64,000 nucleotides of DNA from Adhaeretor mobilis (GCF_007741515.1 NZ_CP036263.1:4575178-4639177), one strand, 5' to 3'. Numbered from the stretch's first letter, positions 34,767-43,736 are shown. The notes: generated by a model not told the origin, from the sequence alone. Translations and numbers: made by a program.

Positions 34767-34991
34767 TCACTTGGCATAACCAATTGACTTCATCACTGAG
34801 AGCATCTCTTCAAAGTTGATGAAGCGGCGACGGTGTCGCAACTTGTAATTGTCGATCGCACTGGCCAGTTCACCAGCTTCGGGCGAAAGGTCGTCGTGGC
34901 TGTTGGCGAATTGGCGGCGTTCGCGGCCGGCAGGAGATTCTTCGGCACCCGCGTGACGACGATCGATAAATGGCGTAAGCGTAGTGGGCAT
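34767..34991 (-). CDS. Small conserved hypothetical protein, planctomycete type
   Basis: The 74-residue basic protein starts MPTTLTPFIDRRHAG and ends with a conserved-looking block SAIDNYKLRHRRRFINFEEM continuing LSVMKSIGYAK. AGGAG lies 7 bases before the ATG at 34991 and decides the start over the longer frame to 35087. A strong terminator follows, so it is a single-gene transcript. I recall the C-terminal block from many planctomycetes, but its function is unknown; basic helices suggest nucleic-acid or protein binding (inference). Confidence 0.82.
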   Translation of the reverse strand: MPTTLTPFIDRRHAGAEESPAGRERRQFANSHDDLSPEAGELASAIDNYKLRHRRRFINFEEMLSVMKSIGYAK

Positions 34992-35194
34992 GGAAACTCC
35001 TGGGCAGGTTAAAGTACGTTTGGACGGATACCAGTAAGGCAATGCAGCGCGGCAATAGCCGTGCAATCCAAACAAAGGATAGCTCACAGAACACCACTAG
35101 GCCGCCTGTAACGCCCAACGATAAGCCACAACTGGAGGGCACTTCCGATAACTGGTAACGATTGCGCCGGTTGCAGCACCATGCCGTTTGAAAT

Positions 35195-36112
35195 CTAGCG
35201 CCGCAAAGTCACGTCGCCCATCATTTGGGCTTGCAATTGGGCCAAGAATACACGGCTCGGCTCGTGCTCTCCGTTGATCGCCAGCGCCTGTTGCACCGTC
35301 GCAGCTGCATCCGTTGGCCGTCCCGCGGCAGCTTCTGCCTTGGCGATTTGGAACATGAGATCGGCATTCGGCTCGCCACGACCGTTGGCCGCACGCAGGC
35401 TGGCAATTGCATCGACCGGGCGTTCGACAGAGCTATAAGCGAGCCCTTCCAACCATAGCGCGCGTCGCGGTTCTTCACCCACGGCATAAGAATCCAGCAC
35501 ATGATGTAGCGTGGTCAAAGCACGATGCGGTCGACCCATTTCGTATTGCAACTCTGAGATATCCAGCAGCACGTCCGTCGCATGCGGTCCGTAACGCAAG
35601 GCGAGTTGCATATCGGCTAACGCTTGATTGGGCTTCTCAAGCTGACGATAGACGCGACCTCTTAGCGCCCATGCTCCCGCCAAGGTGCTGTCGAGCGCAA
35701 TCGCTTGGCTTGCTCGTTCGAGTGCGCGATCGGGCGAACCCGAGTCGAGTAACATTTCGCCCGAACGAACGACGGTCGGCCCATGGTGCGGATCGAGCCG
35801 CACAGCCGCTTCCATTTGCTCGGCAGCTTCCCATTTGGCGTTTTCATTCCAAAGCACTTCGGCATATTGGCGGCGCGCGTCGATGTCCGTGGGGCTGATC
35901 TCAACCGCGCGGTCAAGCAGTGTTCGCGCCTGCTGGCAATTGCCACGTTCCATCGCTGCGACCCCCTCGCGAGAGAGCTTCCGGCACTTGGCGACCGACT
36001 CAGGCACTACTCTGTACTTCCGCAGCGACGCGCAGCCCGAAGTACTCGCGACGGCCATGAGCAGGCTTGCGAGTACGATAGTTCGACATTTCTGGGAAGC
36101 GGGTCTCAGCAC
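35195..36112 (-). CDS. TPR-repeat lipoprotein
   Basis: The 305-residue protein has a signal peptide with a lipobox-like STSGC at about residues 23-27, so it is probably lipid-anchored. Tetratricopeptide repeats follow from about residue 45 to 290 (AMERGNCQQARTLLDRAVEI, PDRALERASQAIALD, PNQALADMQLALRYGP). The start is a GTG at 36112. A divergent gene starts 262 bases away. The role is probably protein interaction at the membrane. Confidence 0.82.
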   Translation of the reverse strand: MLRPASQKCRTIVLASLLMAVASTSGCASLRKYRVVPESVAKCRKLSREGVAAMERGNCQQARTLLDRAVEISPTDIDARRQYAEVLWNENAKWEAAEQMEAAVRLDPHHGPTVVRSGEMLLDSGSPDRALERASQAIALDSTLAGAWALRGRVYRQLEKPNQALADMQLALRYGPHATDVLLDISELQYEMGRPHRALTTLHHVLDSYAVGEEPRRALWLEGLAYSSVERPVDAIASLRAANGRGEPNADLMFQIAKAEAAAGRPTDAAATVQQALAINGEHEPSRVFLAQLQAQMMGDVTLRR

Positions 36113-36224
36113 TGAATTACGATGAGATTAATGGAGAGAGAAGCGGCGGAGGGTATCAACTGGCGGCACCACAGCACAACACCGCCGGCGCTGCTAGCTA
36201 GGAAAACGAGAACGACACAGACCA

Positions 36225-36277
36225 CCGCTGAGCTTGCTCCGCGATTTCCAGAAACGCTGAGCAAGCTCAGCGGCTAT
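36225..36277. repeat. GAGCTTGCTC palindromic repeat, two facing arms
   Basis: CCGCTGAGCTTGCTC and GCTGAGCAAGCTCAGCGGCT face each other across about 16 bases. It lies in the untranslated region ahead of the gene at 36374 and inflates the open frame there. It belongs to the same family as 25729, 49603 and 51269. Confidence 0.6.
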
Positions 36278-36373
36278 ATGAAAATCGACAAAAGAACCTG
36301 TTCCCTCCTTCGAATTCGCCTAAAATGGTCACTTCAACAACCACTCCCTCATTCAAACACTGTGAAGTTCCCC

Positions 36374-36838
36374 ATGCCCGCCACCTGCGAAGCCCTCGGC
36401 CTGACGTTCGACTACCCCGATAACTGGCAGCTTGAAGATTCAAGTGAAGAGGCCGAGGCCATCATGCTAGCAGGCCCTGAGACCGCCTTCTGGCAAATCT
36501 CCCGCCACCCGGCAGGCACTGAGCTCGAATCCCTCTTCGACGAAGCTCTCTCCGCCCTGCGGGCCGAATACCAGCAAATCGAGGCTCATGCCGCACCTGA
36601 GCAGTCCTTTGAGGGCACACCGCTCACCGGTTTCGACGTGAACTTCTACTGCCTGGACTTCACAAACACGGCTTGGCTGCGTGGTTTCAGCACACCTGAG
36701 GCGGTCTACTTGCTAATCTGCCAAGCGGAAGATCGCGAAATGACCAGCACGGCCCCCATCTTTCAGGCAATGCTCACGAGCCTATTTCGTCAGCTTGACT
36801 CTCAAGTCGAGCCGCGTGATATCCCGAGCAGCTTGTAA
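36374..36838 (+). CDS. Conserved hypothetical protein, possibly PsbP/DcrB-like fold
   Basis: The 154-residue cytoplasmic protein begins MPATCEALGLTFDYPDNWQL, and the pattern of FDYPDNW followed by alternating strands (TAFWQISRHP, VYLLICQAED) resembles the small PsbP/DcrB-type alpha-beta fold. That is a guess from one motif. There is no signal peptide. The start at 36374 is chosen because the upstream in-frame part runs through a palindromic repeat. Its role is unknown. Confidence 0.6.
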   Translation: MPATCEALGLTFDYPDNWQLEDSSEEAEAIMLAGPETAFWQISRHPAGTELESLFDEALSALRAEYQQIEAHAAPEQSFEGTPLTGFDVNFYCLDFTNTAWLRGFSTPEAVYLLICQAEDREMTSTAPIFQAMLTSLFRQLDSQVEPRDIPSSL

Positions 36839-36958
36839 CTATTGCAAACTGCCTTGCCAAAAAGTGCTAGCACCGTGGCAAACATCGATTCATTGTTTTT
36901 GCCTTTAACGCAGCAATACACGACTCATTCGAGCTGAGCGATTGAGCCTCGAGTGTTT

Positions 36959-36974
36959 TGGCACGCGGCGTGCA
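36959..36974 (+). promoter_or_regulatory. Candidate sigma54 promoter (-24/-12)
   Basis: TGGCACGCGGCGTGCA matches the sigma54 pattern TGGCACRNNNNTTGCW at all but one fixed position, with GG and GC correctly spaced. The sequence is also nearly palindromic, so a chance match is possible. It would drive transcription toward the terminator at 37171-37214. Confidence 0.35.
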
Positions 36975-36985
36975 TTAGTAGTTTT

Positions 36986-37214
36986 CAACCGAGTGGCACG
37001 TTGCTCACCCCGGCCGCACTTTTCGCTCTCCGCAGCATCGCTGGCTAGGCTGAAGACCCAGACGTGCCACATCGCTCGCACAGCACGCCGGCGTATGGCG
37101 TTCACGAATCCCACCACGGGCAGTTGCGAGTCTTTCGGAAGTCCTCCTGAATAAGGAGTCCCCCATTGAAGGGCCCGGTTGGCATCCCTCGCAGGGCCAA
37201 CCGGGTCCTTTTTT
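36986..37214 (+). ncRNA. Possible small RNA between a sigma54-like site and a terminator
   Basis: The 553-base gap 36839-37391 has no convincing gene but holds a promoter-like site at 36959 and a strong terminator at 37171-37214. An inferred transcript of about 230 bases would contain a CTCCT/AGGAG stem just before the terminator. It does not match RNase P, tmRNA or SRP RNA signatures that I know. Boundaries are inferred. Confidence 0.3.
37171..37214 (+). terminator. Rho-independent terminator ahead of the cation antiporter gene
   Basis: GGGCCCGGTTGGC pairs with GCCAACCGGGTCC around a 12-base loop and is followed by six T. No coding gene precedes it on this strand closer than 36838. Confidence 0.8.
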
Positions 37215-37391
37215 CGTGCGCGAACCTTCTCATGAGCTGCTGTGGTTAGCCCGCCGCGTCACGCGGCCACTACCTGCGCTGGTAAGGTGGCATTCACCGC
37301 ATCCTTGGCGGGTCACATCCCTTCAGCCACAATACTGAACACGTATTGCTATTCTGACCTACCCAAGTCACCCACCCATGCTCGCCCACCC

Positions 37392-38510
37392 ATGTTAGAA
37401 CTGCTCTCCGACGATTCACTACACAACACTTTCGAAGGAATCAATTCCCTCTGGCTAGGCTTGGCCATTTGCGGCCTGCTTGCCGCGCTCGGCAAAGCAG
37501 CGGACGAACTCGTCGGCCAAGCAGTGATTCTCTCCGAACGTTCCGGTCTGCCAAAGATTGTTATCGGCGCCACAATCGTCAGCCTGGGCACCACTTCGCC
37601 TGAAGCAGCCGTTTCGGTATTGGCCGCACTGCAGGGCGACCCAGGATTGGCCTTGGGCAATGCGGTTGGCTCGATCATTTGCGACACCGGGCTGATCCTT
37701 GGCGTTGCAATTCTCATTTCGCCACCGCTCTTGCCGCCGGGCATTGTGAATCGCCAAGGCTGGTTGCAACTGGCTGCGGGAGTGCTGCTGGTCGCTGCTT
37801 GCTGGCCGCGGGACGGCAGAAACCCATTCGCTGTGGGCGGGAATCTTTCTCAATGGCTTGGTTTCGTATTTGTCGGGCTCTTGGTCGGCTACTTGTGGCT
37901 CTCAGTGAAGTGGGCCAAACAAGACCCTTCGGGAAACATTACCGAGGAATTGGCTGATATCGAAGAGCAAGCACACGGCACTAACGCGCCGGTCCCCGTA
38001 GTGGTCGTGAAGCTCTTGCTGTTCGTTGGCCTCGTGGTTCTATCGAGTCACATACTCATTCCCGCCATCAAAGTTGCCGCAGAGCGTCTAGGCGTGCCGC
38101 CTGAAATTGTGGCCGCCACAATCGTCGCCTTCGGCACTTCGCTACCCGAGTTGGTCACAGCGATTGTCGCCTCGCGTAAAGGACATGGCGACTTAGCCGT
38201 CGGGAACGTCATCGGCGCAGACATACTCAACGTGCTGTTTGTGGCCGGCCTATCGGCTGCGGTCACGAAGACAGGTTTGGACGCACCACCCTGGTTCTTC
38301 AAGGTTCAGTTCCCTGCCATGCTACTGATTTTGCTCCTCTTCCGCGTCGGAGTCGTTACTTCGGGCACACGCATGAAGAAAGGCTTCGGGTGGCTGCTGC
38401 TAATCGCCTACTTGGTGTACACTGCGCTAAACTTCACGTTGGATACTGGCGGAGGAGCGGAACCAGTAGAGCAGCCAGCACCAGCAGTGGTCGCTCCTGC
38501 AGCACAATAG
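37392..38510 (+). CDS. Ca2+/cation antiporter (CaCA family)
   Basis: The 372-residue protein has two homologous halves of membrane helices, each with the alpha-repeat motif: GATIVSLGTTSPEAAVSV in the first and ATIVAFGTSLPELVTAIVAS in the second, followed by GNAVGSIICDTGLILG and GNVIGADILNVLFVAG. This is the Na+/Ca2+ exchanger-like YrbG layout. The halves are joined by an acidic loop near residues 175-195. I start at the ATG at 37392; upstream in-frame residues are not helix-forming. It likely exports Ca2+ in exchange for Na+ or H+. Confidence 0.92.
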   Translation: MLELLSDDSLHNTFEGINSLWLGLAICGLLAALGKAADELVGQAVILSERSGLPKIVIGATIVSLGTTSPEAAVSVLAALQGDPGLALGNAVGSIICDTGLILGVAILISPPLLPPGIVNRQGWLQLAAGVLLVAACWPRDGRNPFAVGGNLSQWLGFVFVGLLVGYLWLSVKWAKQDPSGNITEELADIEEQAHGTNAPVPVVVVKLLLFVGLVVLSSHILIPAIKVAAERLGVPPEIVAATIVAFGTSLPELVTAIVASRKGHGDLAVGNVIGADILNVLFVAGLSAAVTKTGLDAPPWFFKVQFPAMLLILLLFRVGVVTSGTRMKKGFGWLLLIAYLVYTALNFTLDTGGGAEPVEQPAPAVVAPAAQ

Positions 38511-38611
38511 CCGCGAACCGATATTCCTTAGCAGTCAGCTTGGACTCTCACGCGCTTTCAGCCGACTGCTGACGCATGTCGACTCGAGATCTGATTCAAT
38601 TTAAGAGAGAG

Positions 38612-39427
38612 TCACTTCGGGGTAAATTTCCCGAGTAGCCAGTCGCCTAATCGCGCAGAAATACCAGACGCGACGAGCAAGAACTTGGCCTTCCAGGGCA
38701 CCACCAACTCAGGTCGTCGTTTCTCACAGGCCGAAAGAATCTTTTCCGCAAGCCAAGCCGGATCAATCGCGGAAACTTTCGCGCCACCACCAGCAGTAGC
38801 TGCTTCTGCGGGCAAGCCTTCTGCCGCCTTCTCATAGCGTGCAACATTCGAGCCAGCAATCGGCCCCGGGCAAACCAGCATCGCGTGCAAGCCAGCATCG
38901 CGATTCTCTAGTCGCAGCTGTTGTGTATACGCTGCCAGCGCGTGCTTGCTCGCCGGGTACGCTCCCAGATAGCGCGGTGCAACTTTACTCGCCAGCGAGC
39001 CAACATTCACCACGTGCCCCTTGGATTCCAACAACATCGGTGCCAGCGCATGGGTTACGCGCACTGTGGCCAAAAAGTTCACGTCCAACAGTTGCTGGAA
39101 ATCTTCCGCGGCGGAATCGAGTACCTTGCCGCGCAAACTCCTACCGGCACAGTTGCAGAGAAAGTCGAGCGTACCGAACTCTTCAGAAATACTATCGCGT
39201 AGTCGGTCAACATCCTCTTGCCAGGCAACGTCGGTCGGCAGTGCGATCACTTCACTCGCTCCCAGTAGACGCAGTTTTTCAGCTGCTTCTTCAAGGTGCT
39301 GCTCGTTGCGTGCGGCAATCGCCAAGCGAGCCCCACGCCGCGCTAGCGACTGCGCTAGAGCAAATCCCAACCCGGCAGATCCGCCAGTAATCAGGCATGC
39401 CTTGCCTTGCCAGTAGTCCTCAGACAT
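38612..39427 (-). CDS. Short-chain dehydrogenase/reductase
   Basis: The 271-residue protein has the classical SDR motifs: TGGSAGLG near the N-terminus, the CNCAG variant of NNAG, Ser in VNVGSLASKV and the active-site YPASK. The C-terminal tail (VPWKAKFLLVASGISARLGDWLLGKF) is hydrophobic and may be membrane-associated, as in DHRS7-like SDRs. AAGGA upstream supports the ATG at 39427. The substrate cannot be predicted. It converges with the antiporter gene. Confidence 0.9.
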   Translation of the reverse strand: MSEDYWQGKACLITGGSAGLGFALAQSLARRGARLAIAARNEQHLEEAAEKLRLLGASEVIALPTDVAWQEDVDRLRDSISEEFGTLDFLCNCAGRSLRGKVLDSAAEDFQQLLDVNFLATVRVTHALAPMLLESKGHVVNVGSLASKVAPRYLGAYPASKHALAAYTQQLRLENRDAGLHAMLVCPGPIAGSNVARYEKAAEGLPAEAATAGGGAKVSAIDPAWLAEKILSACEKRRPELVVPWKAKFLLVASGISARLGDWLLGKFTPK

Positions 39428-39675
39428 CAATATTCCTTAGCCATGAAGGGAGCCCAGATATTACTTGCGGTCCTGTGTCGGTGCGTTTCAGGTACGGTTG
39501 TGGCGATTCTAGCAGCTTTAAGTCGCTGGAATCGACGTTCTTCGCAGGTAATCCGCTATGCCGTTGAAGCGGGAAGTATGCTTTAACCGCCCTCGCAACA
39601 CAACCGCGATGGGTCCCGCTGCCACCCGAGTCACGTGAAAAGCGTGTATTCCCAGATCGCTCACCAAGGACCACA

Positions 39676-41316
39676 ATGACGATCACCTCCACCCAAACAC
39701 ATCCACTCACGCCATCGTCGCCGATTCAGGATTGCTGCCATGCGACTGATGCCACTTTAAACCATCTTGATCAGCTCACGACTCCGGCCAATCAGGATGA
39801 AACGCCACGTTCAGCACTTCACGATCTCAAGATGCCGATGATGAACAGCTATTCCCAATGGGCCCGCACAAAAATTATCGCCACGGTCGGCCCCGCGTGT
39901 TGCGAAAAAGCACAGCTCGCAGAGCTCATTGAGTCCGGTGCAGATGTGTTCCGTCTGAACATGGCGCATGCAGGTCCCGATCAGCAACAGGTCTACGTAG
40001 ACCGCATTCGCGAGGTAAGTCAGGAACTCAACCAGCCGATCGGCATCCTCGTCGATTTGGCTGGCCCTAAGTTTCGTCTGGGCGACATTGAAGGGGAGAG
40101 TATCTATTGCGATCGCGATGCCGAATTCGCGCTCGTCGCATCCGACCCGCAAGGCCCCTACGAATTAACCACCAGCTACGATCCGCTCATTGGCGAACTT
40201 TCCAAGGGTGATTTCGTCATGCTCGCCGATGGCACCGTTGGCATGAGCGTCGTGGATCTTGCCCCAGGCCGCGCCACGCTACGCGTCGTGCAACCCGGCT
40301 TAATCCGCAGCCGCCAAGGCATCAACTTGCCGGGCGTAAAGCTCAGTGCACCAGCCATTAGTGTCGACGATCACACCAACGCCATCTGGGCTGGCAAAGC
40401 GGGCGTCGATTTTGTGAGCCTTAGCTTTGTACGCTCGCCGGACGAAGTGCGTAACTTGCGCGACATCCTGCGCTCTGCCGGTTCCAAGGCCATGGTCATA
40501 GCGAAAATCGAAAAGCGTGAAGCGCTCGACCGACTCGACGACATCGTCAAGGAATCCGACGGCATCATGGTCGCCCGTGGCGATCTGGGTGTGGAGATCG
40601 ACGTGGCGCAAATGCCGCTTGAGCAAAAGCGTATTATCCGCAGTTGTCAAGACTTCCACCGCCCGGTAATCATCGCCACCCAGATGCTCGACAGCATGCA
40701 CGACTCCGCTCGTCCCACGCGTGCCGAAGCAACTGATGTGGCCAACGCCATTCTCGACGGTGCCGACGCCTGCATGCTTTCCGGAGAAACGGCTATCGGC
40801 AATTTCCCCAACGAAGCCGTCTCCATGATGAATCGCATTGCGATGGCAACGGAGGCGAGTATGGAAGGCAAAACCCTCCGCGACGCCGGCGGCAAACGCG
40901 ATGATGGCTTGCACAAGATCACCCAAGGCGTGGTTCGTGGCGCTGGCACGATGGCTCAAGTGTTGGGCGCAAAATTAGTCGTCGTTTCCAGCCACTCCGG
41001 CCGCACGGCGATGGCCCTCTCTCAGCAACGCAGCTTTGTACCTACAATCGGCGTAAGCACCAACGAATCGACCCTCTGCAAGATGTGTCTCTACTGGGGT
41101 GTTACCCCATTGCGAGGCGCCCCGGCCTGCGTCATTGAAGACCTTATCCGCTACACCGACCATTGGGCCTGCGAGACCGGCCTAGCAAAGCCGGGCGATG
41201 CGATCGTCATCGTCGGTGGCACCCACCTGACCGCCGGCCCCGACGCCAGCGACGCGATGGCCAGTGGAGCACACGACATTGTGATCGTGCACGAGGTAGA
41301 GGGGCCTGGGGAGTGA
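39676..41316 (+). CDS. pyk: Pyruvate kinase, K+-independent type
   Basis: Pyruvate kinase transfers phosphate from phosphoenolpyruvate to ADP at the end of glycolysis. The 546-residue protein has TKIIATVGPA (65-74), FRLNMAH, IAKIEKREA with the catalytic Lys, MVARGDLGVE and ATQMLDSM. The segment DLAGPKFRL (127-135) has Leu, Ala, Lys and Leu where K+-dependent enzymes have Thr, Lys, Glu and Thr (positions 113, 114, 117 and 120 of rabbit muscle enzyme). Lys117 with Leu113 is the known mark of K+-independent enzymes. A 60-residue N-terminal extension with no known domain precedes the core. AAGGA before 39676 supports the long form; the ATG at 39832 has no ribosome binding site. Confidence 0.94.
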   Translation: MTITSTQTHPLTPSSPIQDCCHATDATLNHLDQLTTPANQDETPRSALHDLKMPMMNSYSQWARTKIIATVGPACCEKAQLAELIESGADVFRLNMAHAGPDQQQVYVDRIREVSQELNQPIGILVDLAGPKFRLGDIEGESIYCDRDAEFALVASDPQGPYELTTSYDPLIGELSKGDFVMLADGTVGMSVVDLAPGRATLRVVQPGLIRSRQGINLPGVKLSAPAISVDDHTNAIWAGKAGVDFVSLSFVRSPDEVRNLRDILRSAGSKAMVIAKIEKREALDRLDDIVKESDGIMVARGDLGVEIDVAQMPLEQKRIIRSCQDFHRPVIIATQMLDSMHDSARPTRAEATDVANAILDGADACMLSGETAIGNFPNEAVSMMNRIAMATEASMEGKTLRDAGGKRDDGLHKITQGVVRGAGTMAQVLGAKLVVVSSHSGRTAMALSQQRSFVPTIGVSTNESTLCKMCLYWGVTPLRGAPACVIEDLIRYTDHWACETGLAKPGDAIVIVGGTHLTAGPDASDAMASGAHDIVIVHEVEGPGE

Positions 41317-41336
41317 GCCACGCGATTACCAACTGG

Positions 41337-41360
41337 GTTAGCCCGCATCGTCCCGATGCC
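41337..41360. repeat. GCATCGTCCC palindromic repeat, copy 1
   Basis: GTTAGCCCGCATCGTCCCGA continues TGC; it matches 42716-42738 at 21 of 23 positions in the same orientation. GCATCG and CGATGC form a small hairpin. The two copies bracket the esterase and the broken HNH gene. Confidence 0.55.
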
Positions 41361-41540
41361 GCTTAAAGAAGCGCTGTTGCACAAAAACTCGTGACGCCAG
41401 CACGGCGTGCTCAATAGTTATGCAGTCCGGGTTTCCGTACTTGCCCACGTCCAGCTAGATACGCTTGGTGAGCTCATCAGTTACTTCAACCACGTTGAAA
41501 TTGAAGTCCAGAAGAGCCGTATCAGTAACTTTGACCTCTT

Positions 41541-41765
41541 TTAAGTTCGTGGTTGGAAACCTCGGTCGAAGCAGGCGAGATATTCCTCGTCCAGTGAATA
41601 GCCTTCTTTACATTTAGTGCCACACTCGACGACGGGCAAGTTGAGCGGGCATAGTTCGTCCAGGAAGACCTTGGATGGCACATGATCTCTGGTCTCAAGT
41701 AGTCCCTCGCAGTTTATGCAGAAGCCGAACATCCGTTCATCTGCGAAGACTTTGTTTGGATCCAT
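41541..41765 (-). pseudogene. Truncated HNH-endonuclease-like gene
   Basis: The 74-residue frame contains FGFCINCEGLLETRDHVPSK and NLPVVECGTKC, followed by SLDEEYLACF, the N-terminal part of an HNH-type zinc protein (CxxC, His-Val-Pro, then a second Cys pair and SLDEEYL). Members I recall are several times longer. Here the frame ends abruptly after DRGFQPRT, so the gene looks cut or frameshifted. The ATG at 41765 lies four bases after the esterase stop, which may keep it transcribed. Confidence 0.55.
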
Positions 41766-41769
41766 TGAT

Positions 41770-42639
41770 TCAATCTCGCCACAACCACCGCAGCGCCTCC
41801 GGAAAAATCGCCCCGCCGTGCTTGCCGCTGTGGCCTCCTTCGCCATACTCGAAGTGATAATCGTAACCAGCAAACTTCAGTGAGGCAGCCATCTGCTGGT
41901 TGGCAAGCGGCCAATTTCCGTGCTCATTATCGAGATCACCGGAGCCGCCTTGCAGGAACACGCGAATTGGTTTGGGCGCCGTCTTGCGAATCAGCGCAGG
42001 GTACACGTTACCGCCGCGAATGTTCGTGAAGCTACCGACGTGGCTTAGCACTTTGCGGAACGCGTCGGGGCGCTCCCAGGCAACTGTGAATGCGCAGATG
42101 CCACCGGAGCTAATGCCACAAATGGCTCGCTGGTTGGGATTGTCCGTGAGATTGTGCTCTTTTCCCACTTCAGGAAGAATCTCTTCCAGCAGAAAGCCGG
42201 CGTACTGTTCGGAGAGCGTGTCGTACTCAAAACTGCGATTCTCGGGCTGAGGCTTCCAACCGGGCTTCTCGGGTAGCTCCTCTTTCTTATGGCCCGGATC
42301 GATGAAGATGCCCACCATCACAGGCACATCGCCCGCAGCGATGAGATTGTCGAGTACAACAGGTGCACGGAACTGCCCCTCTTCAGCTACGTAAGTGTGA
42401 CCGTCTTGGAATACCATGACTGCGGCAGGCTTGGCCATCTCATATTGGGCGGGCACGTAGGTCCAGTAGCGGCGTACTGTTTCTGGAAAGATCTTACTCC
42501 GCCAAACGTGTTCGGTTACTTCGCCACGCGGCACGCCTGACTTGCGTTGGGAGTCTTCGCCAAGCTGGTAGGCGTCGTCACCGGCATAGGTTAGCGAAGC
42601 TGAGGCAGCGATAAGCAGCAGCGTGCGTAGCCATTTCAT
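41770..42639 (-). CDS. Secreted alpha/beta-hydrolase, enterochelin-esterase-like
   Basis: The 289-residue protein has a signal peptide (MKWLRTLLLIAASASLTYA), then the enterochelin-esterase/esterase D type core: VMVFQDGHTYV, the oxyanion region VGIFIDPG, the nucleophile elbow GISSG with Ser177, and a C-terminal His in GEGGHSGKHGG. Gene annotations of this type often call them enterochelin or carbohydrate esterases; the substrate is unknown and no siderophore genes are nearby. It is followed directly by the broken HNH gene. Confidence 0.88.
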   Translation of the reverse strand: MKWLRTLLLIAASASLTYAGDDAYQLGEDSQRKSGVPRGEVTEHVWRSKIFPETVRRYWTYVPAQYEMAKPAAVMVFQDGHTYVAEEGQFRAPVVLDNLIAAGDVPVMVGIFIDPGHKKEELPEKPGWKPQPENRSFEYDTLSEQYAGFLLEEILPEVGKEHNLTDNPNQRAICGISSGGICAFTVAWERPDAFRKVLSHVGSFTNIRGGNVYPALIRKTAPKPIRVFLQGGSGDLDNEHGNWPLANQQMAASLKFAGYDYHFEYGEGGHSGKHGGAIFPEALRWLWRD

Positions 42640-42715
42640 AGACTCTGCTTTCTCTTGAGGGAAATCAATGGAGAAAGCAGCTTAGCATCAGACTGAACAA
42701 TTGGCTAACAGTTCC

Positions 42716-42738
42716 GTTAGCCTGCATCGTCCCAATGC
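42716..42738. repeat. GCATCGTCCC palindromic repeat, copy 2
   Basis: A direct copy of 41337-41359 with two differences. It lies upstream of the esterase, between the esterase and the gene at 42816-43736. Confidence 0.55.
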
Positions 42739-42815
42739 TGATCAGAGAAATCCAACGCACAGAGCGACAAGCGACGCGGGGACTGCGTGGGCTTACGACT
42801 TCTTGTTGGCCTGGC

Positions 42816-43736
42816 TCAGCGGCGAGCAACTTTTGCCTTACTCGCACCTTCTTTAATCAGCTTCTCTTCCAACCGCGATACAAAGTGCATGCTGCTGGTC
42901 TTACCGGCAAAGCCCAACACGCGACGATCAACTTCGTGGCGCTGGGAAAGAACGCGGCCTTCGGCAATATCGAATCGCACAGTGCCCTTGGTCATGCGCT
43001 CAAGCAATTGCGACTTTACAAACGGGTCGATGGGCGTCAGCACCTGATAGGTGACTTCGATAGTCGCGACGCCCGATTTCACGCTAGTAAGTTTGCACAG
43101 GCGGCGCGTGCGCACCTGTTGCTTGCCCCCGTTTTTGCGATCCACGGGAACTTCGTAATCGTGATCCCACTGCTCGCCCACAGCAATGGGCTTGCCCGAC
43201 ATCTCCAGCGTGATCGGCATGTCTTTGGTGACTTCCGGCTGCGGGTGTTTTTCTTCCCGGTGGACGATCTTGCCGGTAGGGGTCATGCGGATGAGCGTCA
43301 TCGGCACGCCCACGGCACTGGCCGCTTGTTGAAAAATGGCGGGCGGCTGCTCGCCGGTCGTGCTGTCGTACTTCGCCACGCCTTGTTGCGGCTGGCGGTT
43401 GGTCATCTTGATCGACTCGACCACGTGCATGAACTCGATCTCGCCGTTAGGCAGCACGTCGGTCACTTTCCACGCTTTGACGGAATCGCTCACCGACTCG
43501 ACGTCTTGCGTAGTCTCTTCAAGCGTCGTCGTGACGTTCGCTTCGTGCTTCACCTGATAACGCAGCACCTGGCCCATCTTGAATTTGTATTGCAGTTGGA
43601 CCTTTTCGGCACTGCTCTTATCCGCATCTTCGGCAGGGGCAGCCAACGCAGAAGAAGCGACCGCGAGGGTCAACAAGCCCAGGTTCCAGAAACGAAGGTG
43701 CCAGAAGCAAAGCAGGGCAGGGCGGGGGAGTCTCAT
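42816..43736 (-). CDS. Secreted hypothetical protein
   Basis: The 306-residue protein has a signal peptide (LGLLTLAVASSALAAP) and then a beta-rich domain with repeated strands such as LQYKFKMGQVLRYQVKHEA and IAVGEQWDHDYEVPV, ending in a Lys/Arg-rich tail. The pattern resembles DUF6263-like proteins seen in planctomycetes, but I cannot confirm it. I use the ATG at 43736, with AAGGA upstream; a frame start at 43760 lacks one. It is followed by the 79-base gap to nadK on its 5' side and may be separately transcribed. Confidence 0.72.
   Translation of the reverse strand: MRLPRPALLCFWHLRFWNLGLLTLAVASSALAAPAEDADKSSAEKVQLQYKFKMGQVLRYQVKHEANVTTTLEETTQDVESVSDSVKAWKVTDVLPNGEIEFMHVVESIKMTNRQPQQGVAKYDSTTGEQPPAIFQQAASAVGVPMTLIRMTPTGKIVHREEKHPQPEVTKDMPITLEMSGKPIAVGEQWDHDYEVPVDRKNGGKQQVRTRRLCKLTSVKSGVATIEVTYQVLTPIDPFVKSQLLERMTKGTVRFDIAEGRVLSQRHEVDRRVLGFAGKTSSMHFVSRLEEKLIKEGASKAKVARR

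Noticed and set aside
36986-37214. RNase P, tmRNA or SRP RNA in the gap before the antiporter
   Set aside because: None of the conserved cores of these RNAs (for example GAGGAAAGTCCGGGC or the SRP GGAAGCAGC-type loop) is present.
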